NCBI GenBank assembly: GCA_013399875.1
Contig: VXAZ01002109.1
Coordinates: 751,633-815,632 of the forward strand
Reading direction: 5' to 3'
Length of the DNA: 64,000 nt
DNA from: Gymnorhina tibicen
Taxonomy: Eukaryota; Chordata; Aves; Passeriformes; Artamidae
The position numbers and the translations under genes are program-made. The notes under the pieces were generated by a model, which worked only from the letters and a program-made list of their open reading frames with translations, searched no databases and was not told the origin of the DNA. Positions 22,926 to 35,989 of this stretch are shown here, one piece after another (the first letter of the stretch is position 1; every line of letters starts with the position of its first letter).

Positions 22926-25900
22926 ACGGTTTGTGTTAGGGGTTGCCAAATCTGACAGCCTAGTGGAGGGGAGGCTGCCACAGCCCCCTGCCCCAGGTGC
23001 CCCCAGCAGTAGGGCTGAGCAATTGCCAGCAGGCAGACATGCACACACTGTAGGGCGTGCGTACATGGAGCCACGGAAAACCCCACAGAACAACATGGGC
23101 AAGAACACTTAGCACTCACACAGGCACAGACAGCACCTGGGGTGTCTTTGTTCCCTTGTGGCTGATCAGGATGAAAAACTTTTTTGTATGCACACATATC
23201 TCCCTACCTACCTATCCTATATGCAGATCCTCCCATTAGCACAACTTAGGGCTCCTGTGGCACCTGCAGGGGCTAGAACAGGGGGCTCTGTTGGCCTTGT
23301 GGCGTTGCTGGGGCTCCCCTCAGGCTTGGGTCTTCTGCTCCTGCCATGGTGCATGGGGATCAGCCATTTGTCACCATAATTGGACAGGTTGTACATCATC
23401 CTAGATACCAGAATTTAAGGTATGAACTTAGATTTTTTTTTTTTTTTAGTGATGATGGTAACTTGAGAGCAGAATTGAAAATTTAAAGACATTTTTTCTC
23501 AAATAATTACAAAATACAAAGAACCTAGGGAAGTCTTGCTGAATTGAAAACAGAAATAAAAACCTTAGATTAAATACAACTGTGAATGTGGACAGCTGTC
23601 CTCTGCAAATCCATAATACTGAATATAGTTCTGGGATAACTGAAGAGCCAGCTAGGAAGATAGGGCCTGTGTGAAAAAGGAATAGTCTGTGCTCGTCCTA
23701 GAGCTTGTCAGAATAAATTCACTGTTCCTTTTTCAGGGCTGTGAAGTGTGACACTGCTCCATGCAAATGACAGGTCTGAAAGATATTGCAGAAATGAAAA
23801 CCATAGTATCTTTCATATGATACCGATACAATTTTTGATGGAATAAAAGGACAAGGATCTCATCAAGTGACAGAAGCTTATGTTTCCTGGCACACATAGG
23901 AAAATATGTGGAGTTATTCCTCTTGGAAAAAATACTACAACTTTGCAAGTTTAACATAAATGTAAATCCTAATATATGTACATCTTCAGTGTGACTACAT
24001 TACTAACCAAGAAAGGGCAATTGCAATGTATGGATGTTCGTAGAATCTGGGACACATTTCTTATCCAGAGGCATCTTTCTATACTATGCCTTGCTTTGTG
24101 TTGAATATAAGCAAGCGTGATAAACTGAATTCAGACACTCCAGAGGACTAAAATGATAATGCAAAGGTTTACATAGCAAACCAACAGGCCCAGTTTTCTT
24201 CTTTTTCCCTCATTTTATTAAGTCTTCCAGTATAGTTTGGCTAGCATAGCAACAGAGCGATGAAGCTGTGACTCCATCCCAATCTGTGTGCATATGTAAA
24301 GGAAGGACTTGATATAAAAGAACACCTGTTCCTGGCAGCTTGTTTTGAGAGAGAGGAATAAAGACAGATCTAGACAGATCTGTCTCTAGACACCTGTAGA
24401 GCCTTTAGAGATGCATCCAACATGAATCCTCTTTTGTAGGTGTGGCATCCCATTAACTGAAGAGTAAAACAAGCCTGATTTGTTTTCCTTAACTGAATTC
24501 TGCTTTGCACGACAGACTTTTTGAAACTTAAATAAATAAATGGGAAATATGTGGAATTTCTATATATTTTCCATGAAAGTTCAGACAATGCCCAAAACCA
24601 GACACCACTAAAAGAGTTTTTTATTTGAAGAAAATGAGATGTGGCTCTTGGATTATTATTTTTAAGGAGTGGTAATTACTAAATTTGTTATTCTGTTCAA
24701 TTTATATGAGAAATGGTGATTTTGTTTATTTAAAAGACAAAACCACAAACCTGTTGAAATACATATTTTCATTTACATTTCTTTATATGTTATTTCTGCT
24801 GGTCTAAATGTTAAACTAAAGAACCCTATGAGAAAAGCTAAACCACATCACATAAGCTGCCATGGCTGGGAGAGGTTTGACCGAGAGCTGTTAGCTGCTC
24901 CATGGCAGCCTTGCAAGCCAGGCACAGCAAGTGTGAGGCTGCAGCGAGCTGACTGAGGGGAAGATCAATGACACCAGCAGTTATCAGAAAAGTTTGTGTC
25001 GTGGCTGACTGTGCTAGTCAAAGATTAGCTTGTCCAAGGTTGGTTATGAAACTGTTGACTTTTTCAAATAACCAAGGTATTTTGACCAGAAGCAAAACAG
25101 CAGTTAGAGCTCTGAACTTCAGAGACCTCGATATTTTTGTTCTGGACTTCTTTGTTTTTCTGTCTATACATTTACTCTGTGGCCATCACAGTAACACCTT
25201 CAAACATGTAAAGAGCACTATGATCATCAAGTTCTTTTACCTACTTTTATGTGTATTGTGATGAGTGTATTTATTTCAGCCCAGATGTGTTATTTGCCTG
25301 AGCCACCTGTGCAGGCAGAGGATCATCTTGTTTGGGGAACAATGCATTTCCATTGTGAGGAAATTAGTGAATCCTAGGGGCTTAGCTATAAAATTGACAT
25401 GAAGGGAATGAGCATTTCGCCTTTCACAGGGCAGCTTGACTTTTCTAGGATAATCTCATCAATTCAAAGAGCTCAGACTTATGTTTTTCAAGGAACGTTT
25501 TACTGCCACTGAAATCCTTGCCATAGTCTAATGTGTCTGCCCAATTCATGAAGCAATTAATACCTCTTGTTTCTGTTACCATAGGGGAAAAGTCCTTTAG
25601 TTGTTTGCAGATGGATTCTATTTCACCAGCTAATCATCAGTAACTCTGTTTAAAAACATCATGGTGTTATTTACCATTTCCTGTCCTATGTTTTATTTTT
25701 GTCTTTTTATATACAGCTTGTATTTAGCTAGCAGCCTTCTGAGCAGAGTTACCTGCTTCATAAAACACTCCATCTCCTTGATATATTATGATTACTTTAT
25801 GTGTTCAACTAGATTTGTGGTTTATGAAGGAGTATTCTAGATTTTTCCAGACTCAGAGTACTTTCAGAGCAGATACCCTAGATTTCTTTCACCAGTCTTA

Positions 25901-27200
25901 TTGCTTAGCTCTGTCTTCTCACAGGCCATTTTTAAGAATACCTATCAATTCGTCTGCTCAAGTCCAAATGCTCCTTCCTCTTCTGTCCAGCTTGGAAGGC
26001 CTGTAGTATCTCGATGTCTCTATGTGACCACTTCCCAGAATTTCCTTTCTATTTGAAGTAGAGTAGTACTACAATCATATGGAGACATTTTGTGGAGACC
26101 ACAGGAAATCAGATGAAATAAGATGTAAATACACAGACTGTAGGATACATAATGCCCCTGTAAATGTTTTTACATATACTTAATTTGAAGATCTTTATCT
26201 TCATAGCATAGTTATCAAATGACATCATACCTTGGGAAGAAAATTCACAACTGCTGAGGGATTGCAGTACAACTAGTACCAGAATACCAGCCTGTTTGTC
26301 AGGCAGCTTCATGTCCATCTCCTGGGACAAGTAAAAGCAGCTACATCAATCATGGATGCAGCAATGTCCAGGAGGAGAACATGGCCATTCACAAAGCATC
26401 TTTTAACAGTACAGAAATCATTATCCAAGCCCCAAAGAATCATCCTTGGCCAGCACATTTAAATAGTGTACAGAGTGTCCTGACAAGAATTATTGAACAA
26501 AGGATGTCAGGAATTCAAACCAACTACTTTGCTTTTGGGTCTCCCACAGAAAAGACGTTGCAAACTAGAGAAGCCTAGAACCTTGAAAAAAAATCTCAGT
26601 GTGAAGAGAACTAAATCCTAGTAAGAGGAGTACAGCATGACAGATTTTGTGCCTGTGCTGGCCAAGATGAGCTGCCAGGTCCACAGCAGCAACACAGGAT
26701 AGCAGAAAGGAAAGAATGCTTCCTTCCTGCTAGCTTCTACCTGATATCAAACATATGCTATAGCCTCTTCCAGGATAAAGTGGTGTGCTGCAAGCACATC
26801 CCGATTTACATGGCACAGAAGCAGCATTACAGTTACACACACTGACAGTGCTGACTTTCCCAGCCGTTGCCACAGCCAGTGTCTGCTGCTGAGAGCAGCT
26901 TCTCGTCTGCAGCTTCCTTTCGCTGTGCTGTGAGCTTGAGGCCGACAAGCAGCCTCAGAAGGGAAGACTGGGCAGAGTCTAATAACCCTGTAGTCTCTGG
27001 GACAGGAGATATGTAGATGTTGACAGCATCCCTAGATATCTGTGTGTTTGTGTTTGACAGCCAGTGGATTATATTGAATCCATGAGCCTCTCTTGTAGTC
27101 ATATGGCTGGTTTGTGTGAAGGTTCCACCTCTAATCACAGCATTGCCCCAGTCTCACTGCAATTAACATTTAGATAATCTCTAGACAAAAAGAAACAGTG

Positions 27201-27275
27201 TATCGACTATAAAAACCAGTGGTTCTGGTCGATATAGTCTGGTTTATATAGTCGATATAGTCGATATATGGTTTT
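27201..27275. repeat. GTCGATATA direct and inverted repeat cluster
   Basis: GTCGATATAGTC at 27228-27239 and the doubled GTCGATATAGTCGATATA at 27251-27268 are direct copies; TATCGACTATAAAAACCA at 27201-27218 is a near-inverted copy of the later TGGTTTATATAGTCGATA-like part. Could fold as an AT-rich hairpin. Confidence 0.7.
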
Positions 27276-27349
27276 TAAATAAAATTATTTAAATTTGAAA
27301 AACACATAAACAAGTACATAAAATATTTTGGGGAAAATGTGTATATACA

Positions 27350-27400
27350 TTATATATATATATGCAGCATGCACATGTTACCTATGTGTGTGTGTGTGTT
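27350..27400. repeat. TA and TG microsatellites
   Basis: A (TA)n tract at 27350-27363 followed by (TG)8 at 27385-27400. Confidence 0.9.
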
Positions 27401-27658
27401 TATAAAAGAATACATGTACACATGTGATGAAGATACAAATATATAGTTGCCTAAGTATGGAAAATAAGCCTTCCTGCTTCTTGTACAGTATAGTGATATC
27501 TAAAAAGACAACTGTATAAAGTTAGGGAAAATGAAAATAAGATGCAGAGAAAAGAATATTTATTGGCTCAACTGTAATCCCAGCTCTTCCAGAAAGTAAC
27601 TTCCCAGGCTCCAAGGTCAACATCATTTGTGGAGCTCCTACAGTTATTATCTGAATCT

Positions 27659-27674
27659 CCACTAGAGGGCAGTG
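27659..27674 (+). promoter_or_regulatory. Strong CTCF-like motif
   Basis: CCACTAGAGGGCAGTG matches the CTCF core consensus (CCASYAGRKGGCRS) at essentially every position. It lies between the two genes and could mark an insulator or loop anchor. Sequence match only. Confidence 0.6.
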
Positions 27675-27811
27675 CGTCCCGTCATTTTCCTGCGTGTTTG
27701 ATCATGCACTTTAACCTTCAAGTACCTCTGAAATGCTGTAACTTTTAAGAACTAAAGACCACACACCCCAAACGCTCAGATTCCTAGTTTTAATTTTAAG
27801 GATTACATAAC

Positions 27812-27957
27812 AGAACAGCTTCAGGCCATTCCCTCGGGTCCTGTCACTGATGACCACAGAGAAGAGGTCAGAGCCTGCCCCTCTGCTTGCCCTTGAGAGG
27901 AAGCTATGAACTGCCATGAGGTCTCCCCTCAGCGTCCTCTTCTCCAGGCTGAGCAAT
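27812..27957 (-). mobile_element. CR1 internal fragment
   Basis: Reverse-orientation stretch with ACAGCTTCAGGCCATTCCCT, GGGTCCTGTCACTGATGACC and GAGGTCTCCCCTCAGCGTCC, the CR1 ORF2 C-terminal segment. No tail. Confidence 0.85.
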
Positions 27958-30814
27958 GGACGCACATGTGTGCGTGCAGGTGTGTACTTTTGGGGACAGT
28001 CAGAGCTGATGTGAATGGCAATAGGTCTAGCAATATCTTGAAAGAGATGCATTGAGATTGGAGTGATAAAGAGACACCATCAGCATGCTAATAAATGCTA
28101 AAATACGATTGCCACAGAGCTTAAGGTTCCTCCAGCAAATTTTCGTGGTTATAAGAACAGGAATAATTCTACCCTATGAACCAAATACCTTTATTAAATA
28201 TGGAAATAAATACTGTCATATTTCTGTCTTCTATCATCTCAATTTTATTAGATGTATCAATTGAAGAAAAACTATATGTTGTATTTTAACTTACTTTTGT
28301 ACTTGTTTAAAGATTTAAAAAAGCTCAAACATATGGACACTTTATGTGAAAGTGTACAGAGGAGTTTGCATTACTCATCAAAATGGAGTGGGATACCAAT
28401 GCATTCTGCATATACTATGGAATGCAAGATGAAATAGGGAAAGGAAAAAATGTCAGCATGTTGACAATAATGAGGAACTGGGGAAACCAAGCCAGAGGTG
28501 TTGTGGTGCTGAAACTTTTTGAGGGAGAAAAATCCATTGCACTCCATAGAGAGTTTCTAATTGAGAAGGTAGACAGACTCTTTGTAGAGGTAAATGATGG
28601 GAAGAGGCTTTAACTTATACATTAACTTATCGAATTATATATTTTCCTTTATTTTCTGAAGCCATGTGAATTTGGGGAGGTAAGAAAGACCTAGAGCCTA
28701 TTTAAGTGCTTGCTGGGATCCCCAGGAATATTATTGTAGCCTGCTGTTACAAGCATGAAGATGGCAAAATCCAAAGACAGCTGTCAAAATGAAGAGGGTA
28801 ACAGTTGTGGGATACCAACATTGCTTTTGTAGTGTGTGTCTATGATAACACAGAGATCTACTGACATCTGGATGTCTGAATGCAACCAAAAACCAAAGCA
28901 GGTATCATATATGTTTAGGAAACAAAGGACACAGTCATCATGAATGCTGCCAAGCAATAAGATGCTTAGGGCAACACTTGATCAGGTAAGTTACACATTT
29001 GTGCATGGCAAATCCACATTTCCAGAGGTTTGAGTCACTCTGTGAGATGTTTGTTCTGTACCTTGATAGTGTTTATTTGTCTGTTAATCACATTCCTTTC
29101 CTTATAGCAGAGATCTGGAGTTTTACTGCTGCTTCCAGCTTTTCTGCTGAAAAGGTGCCATGTTTCTAAAATGAAAGTGGCTGTTTATGAAGAAAACTAT
29201 TTACATTCTCTAACTGCAGATAGCCTATTGCAAAAACTAACTTCCTGTGTCTCTCTGCAGTCACTTAAAGTATCTCTGCCCAGCTGCCACAGAAGTTACT
29301 TCTCTAACCCCTCTCCCATCTCTAGCTTGAATCTATTTATACTTCATGTAAGTCTATTGTCCTTTCTCCTTTGATAAAGATGCTCAGGTACACAGCAGAG
29401 GAGAAAAACCTTTAAATTTCCTCATATTTAAGGCACTCAAAAAAACACTTCTCCATTTTTCTGTTACTTCACCATACTCAACAACAACAGTTAAGATTGT
29501 GGAACATACTTGGAAAAGCTCCAAAGGACAATTAGCCTGGGTAGCTCTCAGTAGGACAATGTGGACTTTTCTTTCTGCAAATTGGGGCATGCCAGAGCCA
29601 GATCATGTGGGTAGTGGTGCAGAAACTGGGGAAAGAGAACCATCAGTGTCCCTGTGCTGAAAATTTCTGCAGAAGAAAAAGACTGACTGCAAGACATCAT
29701 CATGAGCTAAGACAGTCAAGCAGAGAGTTGAGGTATTTATTTATGCTAAAAGCTTGAAAGGCATTCTGTCTGTCAGCTCTGAACTTCTTGTTTTATAATT
29801 AAAGAGGCTTGAGAGTCTCCTCATTTGATAACATATTCCAGCTGTTTAGACTTTAAGGAAAAATACTAGAAGACTTGCAACTAAGTCATGAAAGACCAGG
29901 AGTTCAGTAGCAGTCCAGACTTCAGTTATGCAGGGTTGGCATTTTTTGGTCAAATAAAAAAGAAAGCTTTAAAAAAACTTCAACTAAGCATTATGCTGTA
30001 CACTATTATGCACTCCATAATTCCACTTTGTAGGTTCAAGAAGAAAACACTCACAAAAGCTTAATCCAGAATGAAAGTAATCCAGATATATCAAAATTAA
30101 TAACATGACTGAAATTTTGCTCTCAAAAACTCCTTGTGAGACTATGAACTGTGGCATAAATGAGGAAAGTACATTTATTCCTATAAAAGTTTCCTGGTTT
30201 TTTTTCAGGATGGATTTAATTACTGAGTACAATAACCAAGGCTTATATCGTAATCATTCTTGTGAGAGTCATTTTACATTAGAATTTTCATTTGGGGCTC
30301 TTGAAAGAATTGTGGATTTAAATAATTTAAAAATTTTACCAATAAAACTGATTATTTTAATGGGCTTTGTCAGATTATAGCATCTTAAATTAGCTTTTCT
30401 AGAGGAACTTCTCAGGTCATTGACAAAGATTTTGTTACCTCTTTTTTTCAGGAAAGGTACACTAGAATGTATTTGCCAATGTATTTGTGACAATTCATGC
30501 CAGAGAATTGCACTCTTCACTAATGCAGCTATGAACTTTAAAGAGTAGACTAGGCTGCTGCCTGAGAAGTTAAAAAAAAACCCAGCAGCTGTGAATTGCC
30601 CTCCCCCAAGGAGGTCTGCTGCTAGTCAGCTCCAACCGCAGCAGCCGTTGAGAGAGATAGGTGATGGAAAAAATGAGACCAGAGGTGAGAAAATATGTCA
30701 GAAATTGAATTAATAATTATGTGTTTTGAAGCAAAATTGGTTAATTGTTACAAGCACCTGGAGAGATTTGTTGAAGGGCAAGACACAAGTTCATCTTTAC
30801 CTGAACGTAAGAGA
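27958..30814. other. Intergenic, nothing recognised
   Basis: AT-rich. Frames at 28252-28613 and 30105-30380 are under 100 codons with no domain or splice support. Confidence 0.6.
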
Positions 30815-30885
30815 TCACTTGGTTAGGGGGGTTGGACATGGTGACTTCCAGAGGTCTCTTCCAGCCTCAGCCTGTGATTCTGTGT
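30815..30885 (+). mobile_element. Short CR1 3' tail
   Basis: GGTTGGACATGGTGACTTCC, AGAGGTCTCTTCCAGCCTCA and TGTGATTCTGTG: the last 70 or so bases of a CR1. Confidence 0.8.
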
Positions 30886-32084
30886 CTTGTTAAAAGGACT
30901 AAGTGACCGACGATCAAGCTTGTGCCCCAGGCTCCCCTGACTGTGGAACAGTCTCTTCCAAGATGGTAGCAGGCTGAATTCCCACTGGCAGCACCCCAGC
31001 AGGCAGGGTGGAAGAGGCCAGGTTCCAATGTGGTTCTGGCAGGCCTTAACCGGGAATGTGAGATGGAGCAGAGTGGAGCCAAGGGGCTGTCTTGCTTATG
31101 GTGTCCTGCCTCAAACACTGGCATTTCAAGAGAAGGGAGAGCAGGGCAATCGCATAATATGACTTCCTCTTAGTACTCCTCCAGCCTTTGACGATTTTAA
31201 TCTTCAGGGTTTTCCTGGGCCTGGGGTGGTTTGCCTGTTTAGTAACCTACAGTGGATTTCTTTTTCATGTTCTTTTCCAGTCTCTCTGGACTGGTGTACT
31301 ATGTGCATCCACAACATTCTTGGCAAAGTGTTTTCTAATTATACTATGTGTTGTAAAAAGAGAACTAACTTTTTCTGGTTTTAAGCCTAGATCTCATTAG
31401 CTTCATTTGCTGTTCACCAATTGTTGCTTGGGCAAAGGCAGTGTAACTCATCCAATCAGCTTTTGCACTTCACTGAGGATTTTGTAGGCCTCCTTCCTAC
31501 CTTCCTTATATTGTCTCTTTTCTGAGATGAACAGTCCTAAACTATTTAGCTTCTAAGATTTTAAATTAATTTCTTAGAGTATACCATATGCTTTTACCTC
31601 AATCTTTTCCAGTCCTTGTTGTTCGCATCTGTGACAGAGGCCAGAAGTGCACAGAGTAAACCAGGTATGGGTGAACCATGGATTTCTATGATGCTGATCT
31701 GATGAATGGAATTATGGATTATGATTCATAGTGGTCACTGACAAGCAATATCATTTTATACACAAAGCTCTGACTGGATTTCCCTGTGTGCATTATTTCA
31801 CACTCACCAAAACTGAATTTCACACACAAACATTTGTGCTATCCCTCCCACCTTTGGGTACGTAGCATATACCCTAACCATCACCTTAGAGAAACAACAC
31901 CCTGGTGGTTATCAATGTAGACCTCATGTTATTTTAAATACTTTGAACTGGAAAAACTGACAAAAAGTGATAAATTGACTTCAGGATAATCTCTGGCCCT
32001 CTCATGCATCAGCATATATGTAGCCAAACAGATTCGGAACCCAAAATAGTCAGTCTAGGGAACATTTATGACAGCACAGCGTTG
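30886..32084. other. Intergenic, nothing recognised
   Basis: No gene or repeat family seen between the short CR1 tail and the next CR1 copy. Confidence 0.55.
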
Positions 32085-32655
32085 CCAGCTGGTTGAGAGA
32101 GGTGATTGTCCTGCTTTTCTCTGTGCTGGCGTGGCCTTACCTTGCATCCTGGGTGCTGCAATATAATAGAGACATAAAGTTCTTAGAGAACATCCAAAGG
32201 AGGGCTACAAAGATGGTGAAGGGTGTAAAGGGGAAGCTGTATGAGGAGCAGCTGAGGTTACTTGGTCTCTTCAGCCTGGAGAAGAGGAGACTGAGGGGAG
32301 ACCTCATTGCGGTTACAACTTCCTTGTGAGGGGAAGAGGAGGGGCAGGCACTGATCTCTCTGATGACCAAGGATAGGACCCAAGGGAATGGCCTGAAGCA
32401 GTGTCAGGAGAGGTTTAGGTTGGATATTAGGAAAATGTTCTTCACCCAGAGGGAGGTTGGGCACTGGAACAGGCTCCCCAGGGCAGTGGTCACAGCACCA
32501 GCCTGACAGGAGTTCAAGGAGCATTTGGACAATGCTCTCGAGCACATGGTGTGACTGTTGGAGATGGTGCTGTGCAGGGCCGGGAGTTGGACTTGATGAT
32601 CCTAGTGGGTCCCTTCCAACTTAAGATATTCTATGATTCTTTGATTCCATGACTA
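32085..32655 (+). mobile_element. CR1 LINE 3' fragment, well preserved tail
   Basis: Starts CAGCTGGTTGAGAGAGGTGA, encodes ORF2 remnants NIQRRATKMVKG and [18 protein letters not shown] in frame at 32180-32320, and ends GGACTTGATGATCCTAGTGG with ATTCTATGATTCTTTGATTC, the classic CR1 tail repeats. Confidence 0.95.
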
Positions 32656-35540
32656 CTTACTCTGACTCTCCCTTACCAGTTTCCTCCAATGCCCTGCTCC
32701 AGACTGGGGGTGGGACAGGCTCTGAGGGCTAGGCTCCTTCAGAAATGCATAGAAATTAAAAAATATATATATTGGTGCACCTATTGGGCAACGAGAAGGA
32801 TTCAAGTTAGCCAGCATCTTATTAAAATATTCATACTTTTAAAATTTGTGTGAGGGGGCTATGACAATGTGAACTTCTAATATATATATGTGTATATATT
32901 AAAAAAAAACAAAACTGAAAAAAACTCATGATAACAATGAGAAACAGATTAATTTTATTTCATAACTTGGCTTCCCTGCCCTCTTCTATGTTTGGAAGTT
33001 TTTCACACATGGCAGGTAAAAACAAGGGAATGAATCTTAAATCATGTTCCTTTTTCTATTTTTTAAATTATTATCACAATATATACAAAAACGTTCAATC
33101 ACATTCACAGATTAAATTTCTATACAGTAATTAAAAAACCAAAACAAACACAAACTTGCGTCCCGACCCCAAAACTAAACAGAAGCCTTTATATTCTGTT
33201 TTTTTCAGTAAAATTACATTAACTACATAGTAATGCTTACAAGTAAGCAAGCTGCCCAGGGCCCATATTCCCCAAACTGAGAGTAGTATGGACATGAACT
33301 TCTCAATAACCTCAGAGATTGCAATGTACATCTACGTGTATATATTTATATGTGTGTATATATATATAGATGTCAACTCACACCCACTGATCAGGGAGGG
33401 TAGAAGTCATTATTCTTATGACACCCCAGAAGAATATATTTCCAAGATCAAAGAACAGTATGATGGGCCACTTTTAATAATAATTTATTCTCTTCCTCTC
33501 TAATAAAAACTCTCCAAGACTTCACAGTATACCCCATTAGACTTGGACGATTGCTGTTGCTGGGTTCATTTTTTTGTATTCCTTTCTCAAGGAAAAATCC
33601 CACTGATCCAAACAGGAATCTGAGCTAACTAGAGGCTAGTGAAATGGCATAAAGTGTACTTGAATGAGGCATCCTTCCTGTTCCTTTTTAAACACCGTCA
33701 GAAGAGAAATGAAGGGTTATGAAGAGCTACATGAGGCTGGAGAGAACATTTTCAGTCAGTTGTGAGCATCTTTTCTCCCTTGAAAAAGGAGCAATTAACT
33801 GTTTTTCAGAATATAGCAGTTGATGTCCGAAGTGCAAGGTCTCTGCCCTTTTGGCTCTATTTTGTGTCAGTTACAGTTCAGGCACTTTGCAGCTTATTTT
33901 AGGAGGGATTATGCACTTGAGGATCATGTTCAAGATAAAGTCTGCATTAGTTGTAGGAGAAGTAACGGCTTCCAATGTAAAAATATTTCCACATTAAAAA
34001 AAGAAAAAGGAGAGAGATTTCAGTATAAACTTCAAAAAAATTTCTACCACAACAAAATGCAGAAAACAACTAAACAATTGTGATAGTGAGAAAGCTGGAA
34101 TCATGTGAAAGCAAATAGTGAAGGGTAGCTTCCAGACGGATTGATGGGAGGGTTTAAGTGGGCTGCATATCGCTAAGGTTGGTCTTGTACACAGAAAATG
34201 TGCAGATCAATTAAAACTAACACTGTGAAATACCACAAAACATTGAATGTTCACACTGGCTTGTAAACGGTAGTGCTAGGTCCACTCACGTTTATTCTGC
34301 TCCAAAAAACTGATGATACTTTAGTGGAAGATAAGACATTCAAATATCTCACTGTGCATGTTGTGGTTCTCCACCCTCTATTGTGAAGAAATTAATGGTA
34401 ATTAGTGGTGGAAAATTGTTGGTTTTTTTTTTATCATGAGATACCCAAAGAAAAATGGCAGATTTTAAGGGCGTTGGGTGTTGCCTATTACTTAGGCACA
34501 GGAGCTCAGGAATCAGTGCAGCATGTGATGTCTGAACCAACTATCCACAATGCTGCAGACAACTTCCTCCTCAGTGCTGGATGGAGTTGCAGCACAGCAA
34601 AATATGGTATAGCTCTGTCTTGCTTATGAGGGGGGCTTGTCTGGTGTTCTCTGGTGGTTTGTGGCTCTCCTCTGCAGTGAGGGTCAAATGTCGGTAAAAA
34701 GCTGTAAATACTACAAGAAAAGCTTTACTTTTATCTGTCCCCAGTGCGTGTTCTGTAACAGTTCTCTTTCCAAGCACACAGGCAGTGGTTGAGATGTGAG
34801 AAGAATTAAACATGGTACGGAATATGCAAACAAGCTATAGAAAGGTATTTCAGAGGAGGGTTCCAAACACAGGACTGCTCAATCTACCTGCCGTAGCTTA
34901 TTTTCAGGATGTTTGGTACAGCTCCCATTCTCAAGCCTTATTTTCCTCTTTCTTTTCTTCTTTCTTTTTGCCTGCCCAAAAAAAGTCCGTTTCTGACATC
35001 TGGCCATCGGGAAAAGTTTTCAGCTGGTTTCTGCTGGCACAGAATCACTCTCCAGTCTGTGGTTGAATTTTCATTTATCCAGCTGAGAATCTGGTTTGTA
35101 ATCCACACCATGTCTGTAAGGAAGAAAAACTCACTCCCTAGGCATTATGTAAAGCTAAATTCCGCTGAGAGGGATGATTTTTGTATGTGTAGCCTACAGT
35201 GAATTGGTGAAAATGACCAGCTGATACTAACCACATACAAGCAGCACTGGTACTGTAATAGGTTAATGTGGGGAAGTCTGTTTCCTTAAAAAACTGCTCC
35301 CCATAGTCCTGAGAAATTATTAACTTCAAGAAATGCAAAAGTATTTGCAAACATTGTTAGTTGTAGCTTTCCTTTCATTGTATGAGATGTTTTGCTGTAT
35401 AGAATTGAAATAAATAATATGAATCAACCTAACCTTTTCAAGCATCAGTGTGGTTTGACTCTGATAAGCAGTTGGGTGAGTGTTGTGGTGAATTCACAGT
35501 GGCTGTGCATTATGCATTCATGGTAAAATGCCATGCTACT
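32656..35540. other. Intergenic / P2RY8 downstream region
   Basis: AT-rich; TATATA/TGTA simple repeats near 32881-32901 and 33336-33370; a pyrimidine tract at 34946-34972. No coding gene seen. Part of 35541-35989 is the probable P2RY8 3' UTR. Confidence 0.6.
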
Positions 35541-35546
35541 TTTATT
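35541..35546 (-). terminator. Candidate P2RY8 polyadenylation signal AATAAA
   Basis: TTTATT on the plus strand reads AATAAA on the minus strand, about 445 bases past the P2RY8 stop. No clear GU-rich element follows, and a further AATAAA lies much farther on, near 33485, so this is only a candidate. Confidence 0.25.
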
Positions 35547-35989
35547 CTTTCTTTTGTAGAAATACAACAAGAGAGAAAGAAATATAATAAAACAAAGCTT
35601 AGCACATTGCTTAGAAAAACAACTCCCAAACCACCTTTGGTGTATGCTCTAATTCATGTATAGTAATATTTCACATTCACTGAGAATCGCAAGTCTTTGG
35701 TTAACTATCATACAACCTGAGAGTAACTTTTGTTCTAAACCCGTCCCTTGGTCTCATGCAGCAAGGCTATTTCCAGGCTAACCCTGCTGGATTTGCTTCA
35801 GTGCCTTCTTGAATAAACTCAGTTCCTTTAGCATTTCCATTTCTGATCAGAAAATGCTGAAGTGCAATTAAGGACAGCTTGAATTCTGTCACTGGAGCAA
35901 GGTATTTTGAGCATGGCCATTCAAAACAAAATGTCCTCTGCGTCTACTCATGAGTTTCACAGGTGTCTTTCTTCTGGGAATATCTAAAG

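Larger units (their letters stand above)
22926..27658. other. Intergenic, no gene seen
   Basis: Between ASMTL and P2RY8. Poly-T run at 23433-23447. A 10-bp inverted repeat (GCTGCCATGG at 24856-24865 and its complement at 24900-24909) with a 34-base loop. AT-tract repeats start at 27201. Open frames are short and unrelated to known families. Confidence 0.6.

Noticed and set aside
24856..24909. Possible microRNA hairpin from the GCTGCCATGG inverted repeat
   Set aside because: Only 10 paired bases with a 34-base loop and no pairing beyond; too short for a pre-miRNA stem.
27711..28052. 113-codon minus-strand frame
   Set aside because: Its centre is CR1 (KRTLRGDLMAV and SDRTRGNGLK); not a host gene.
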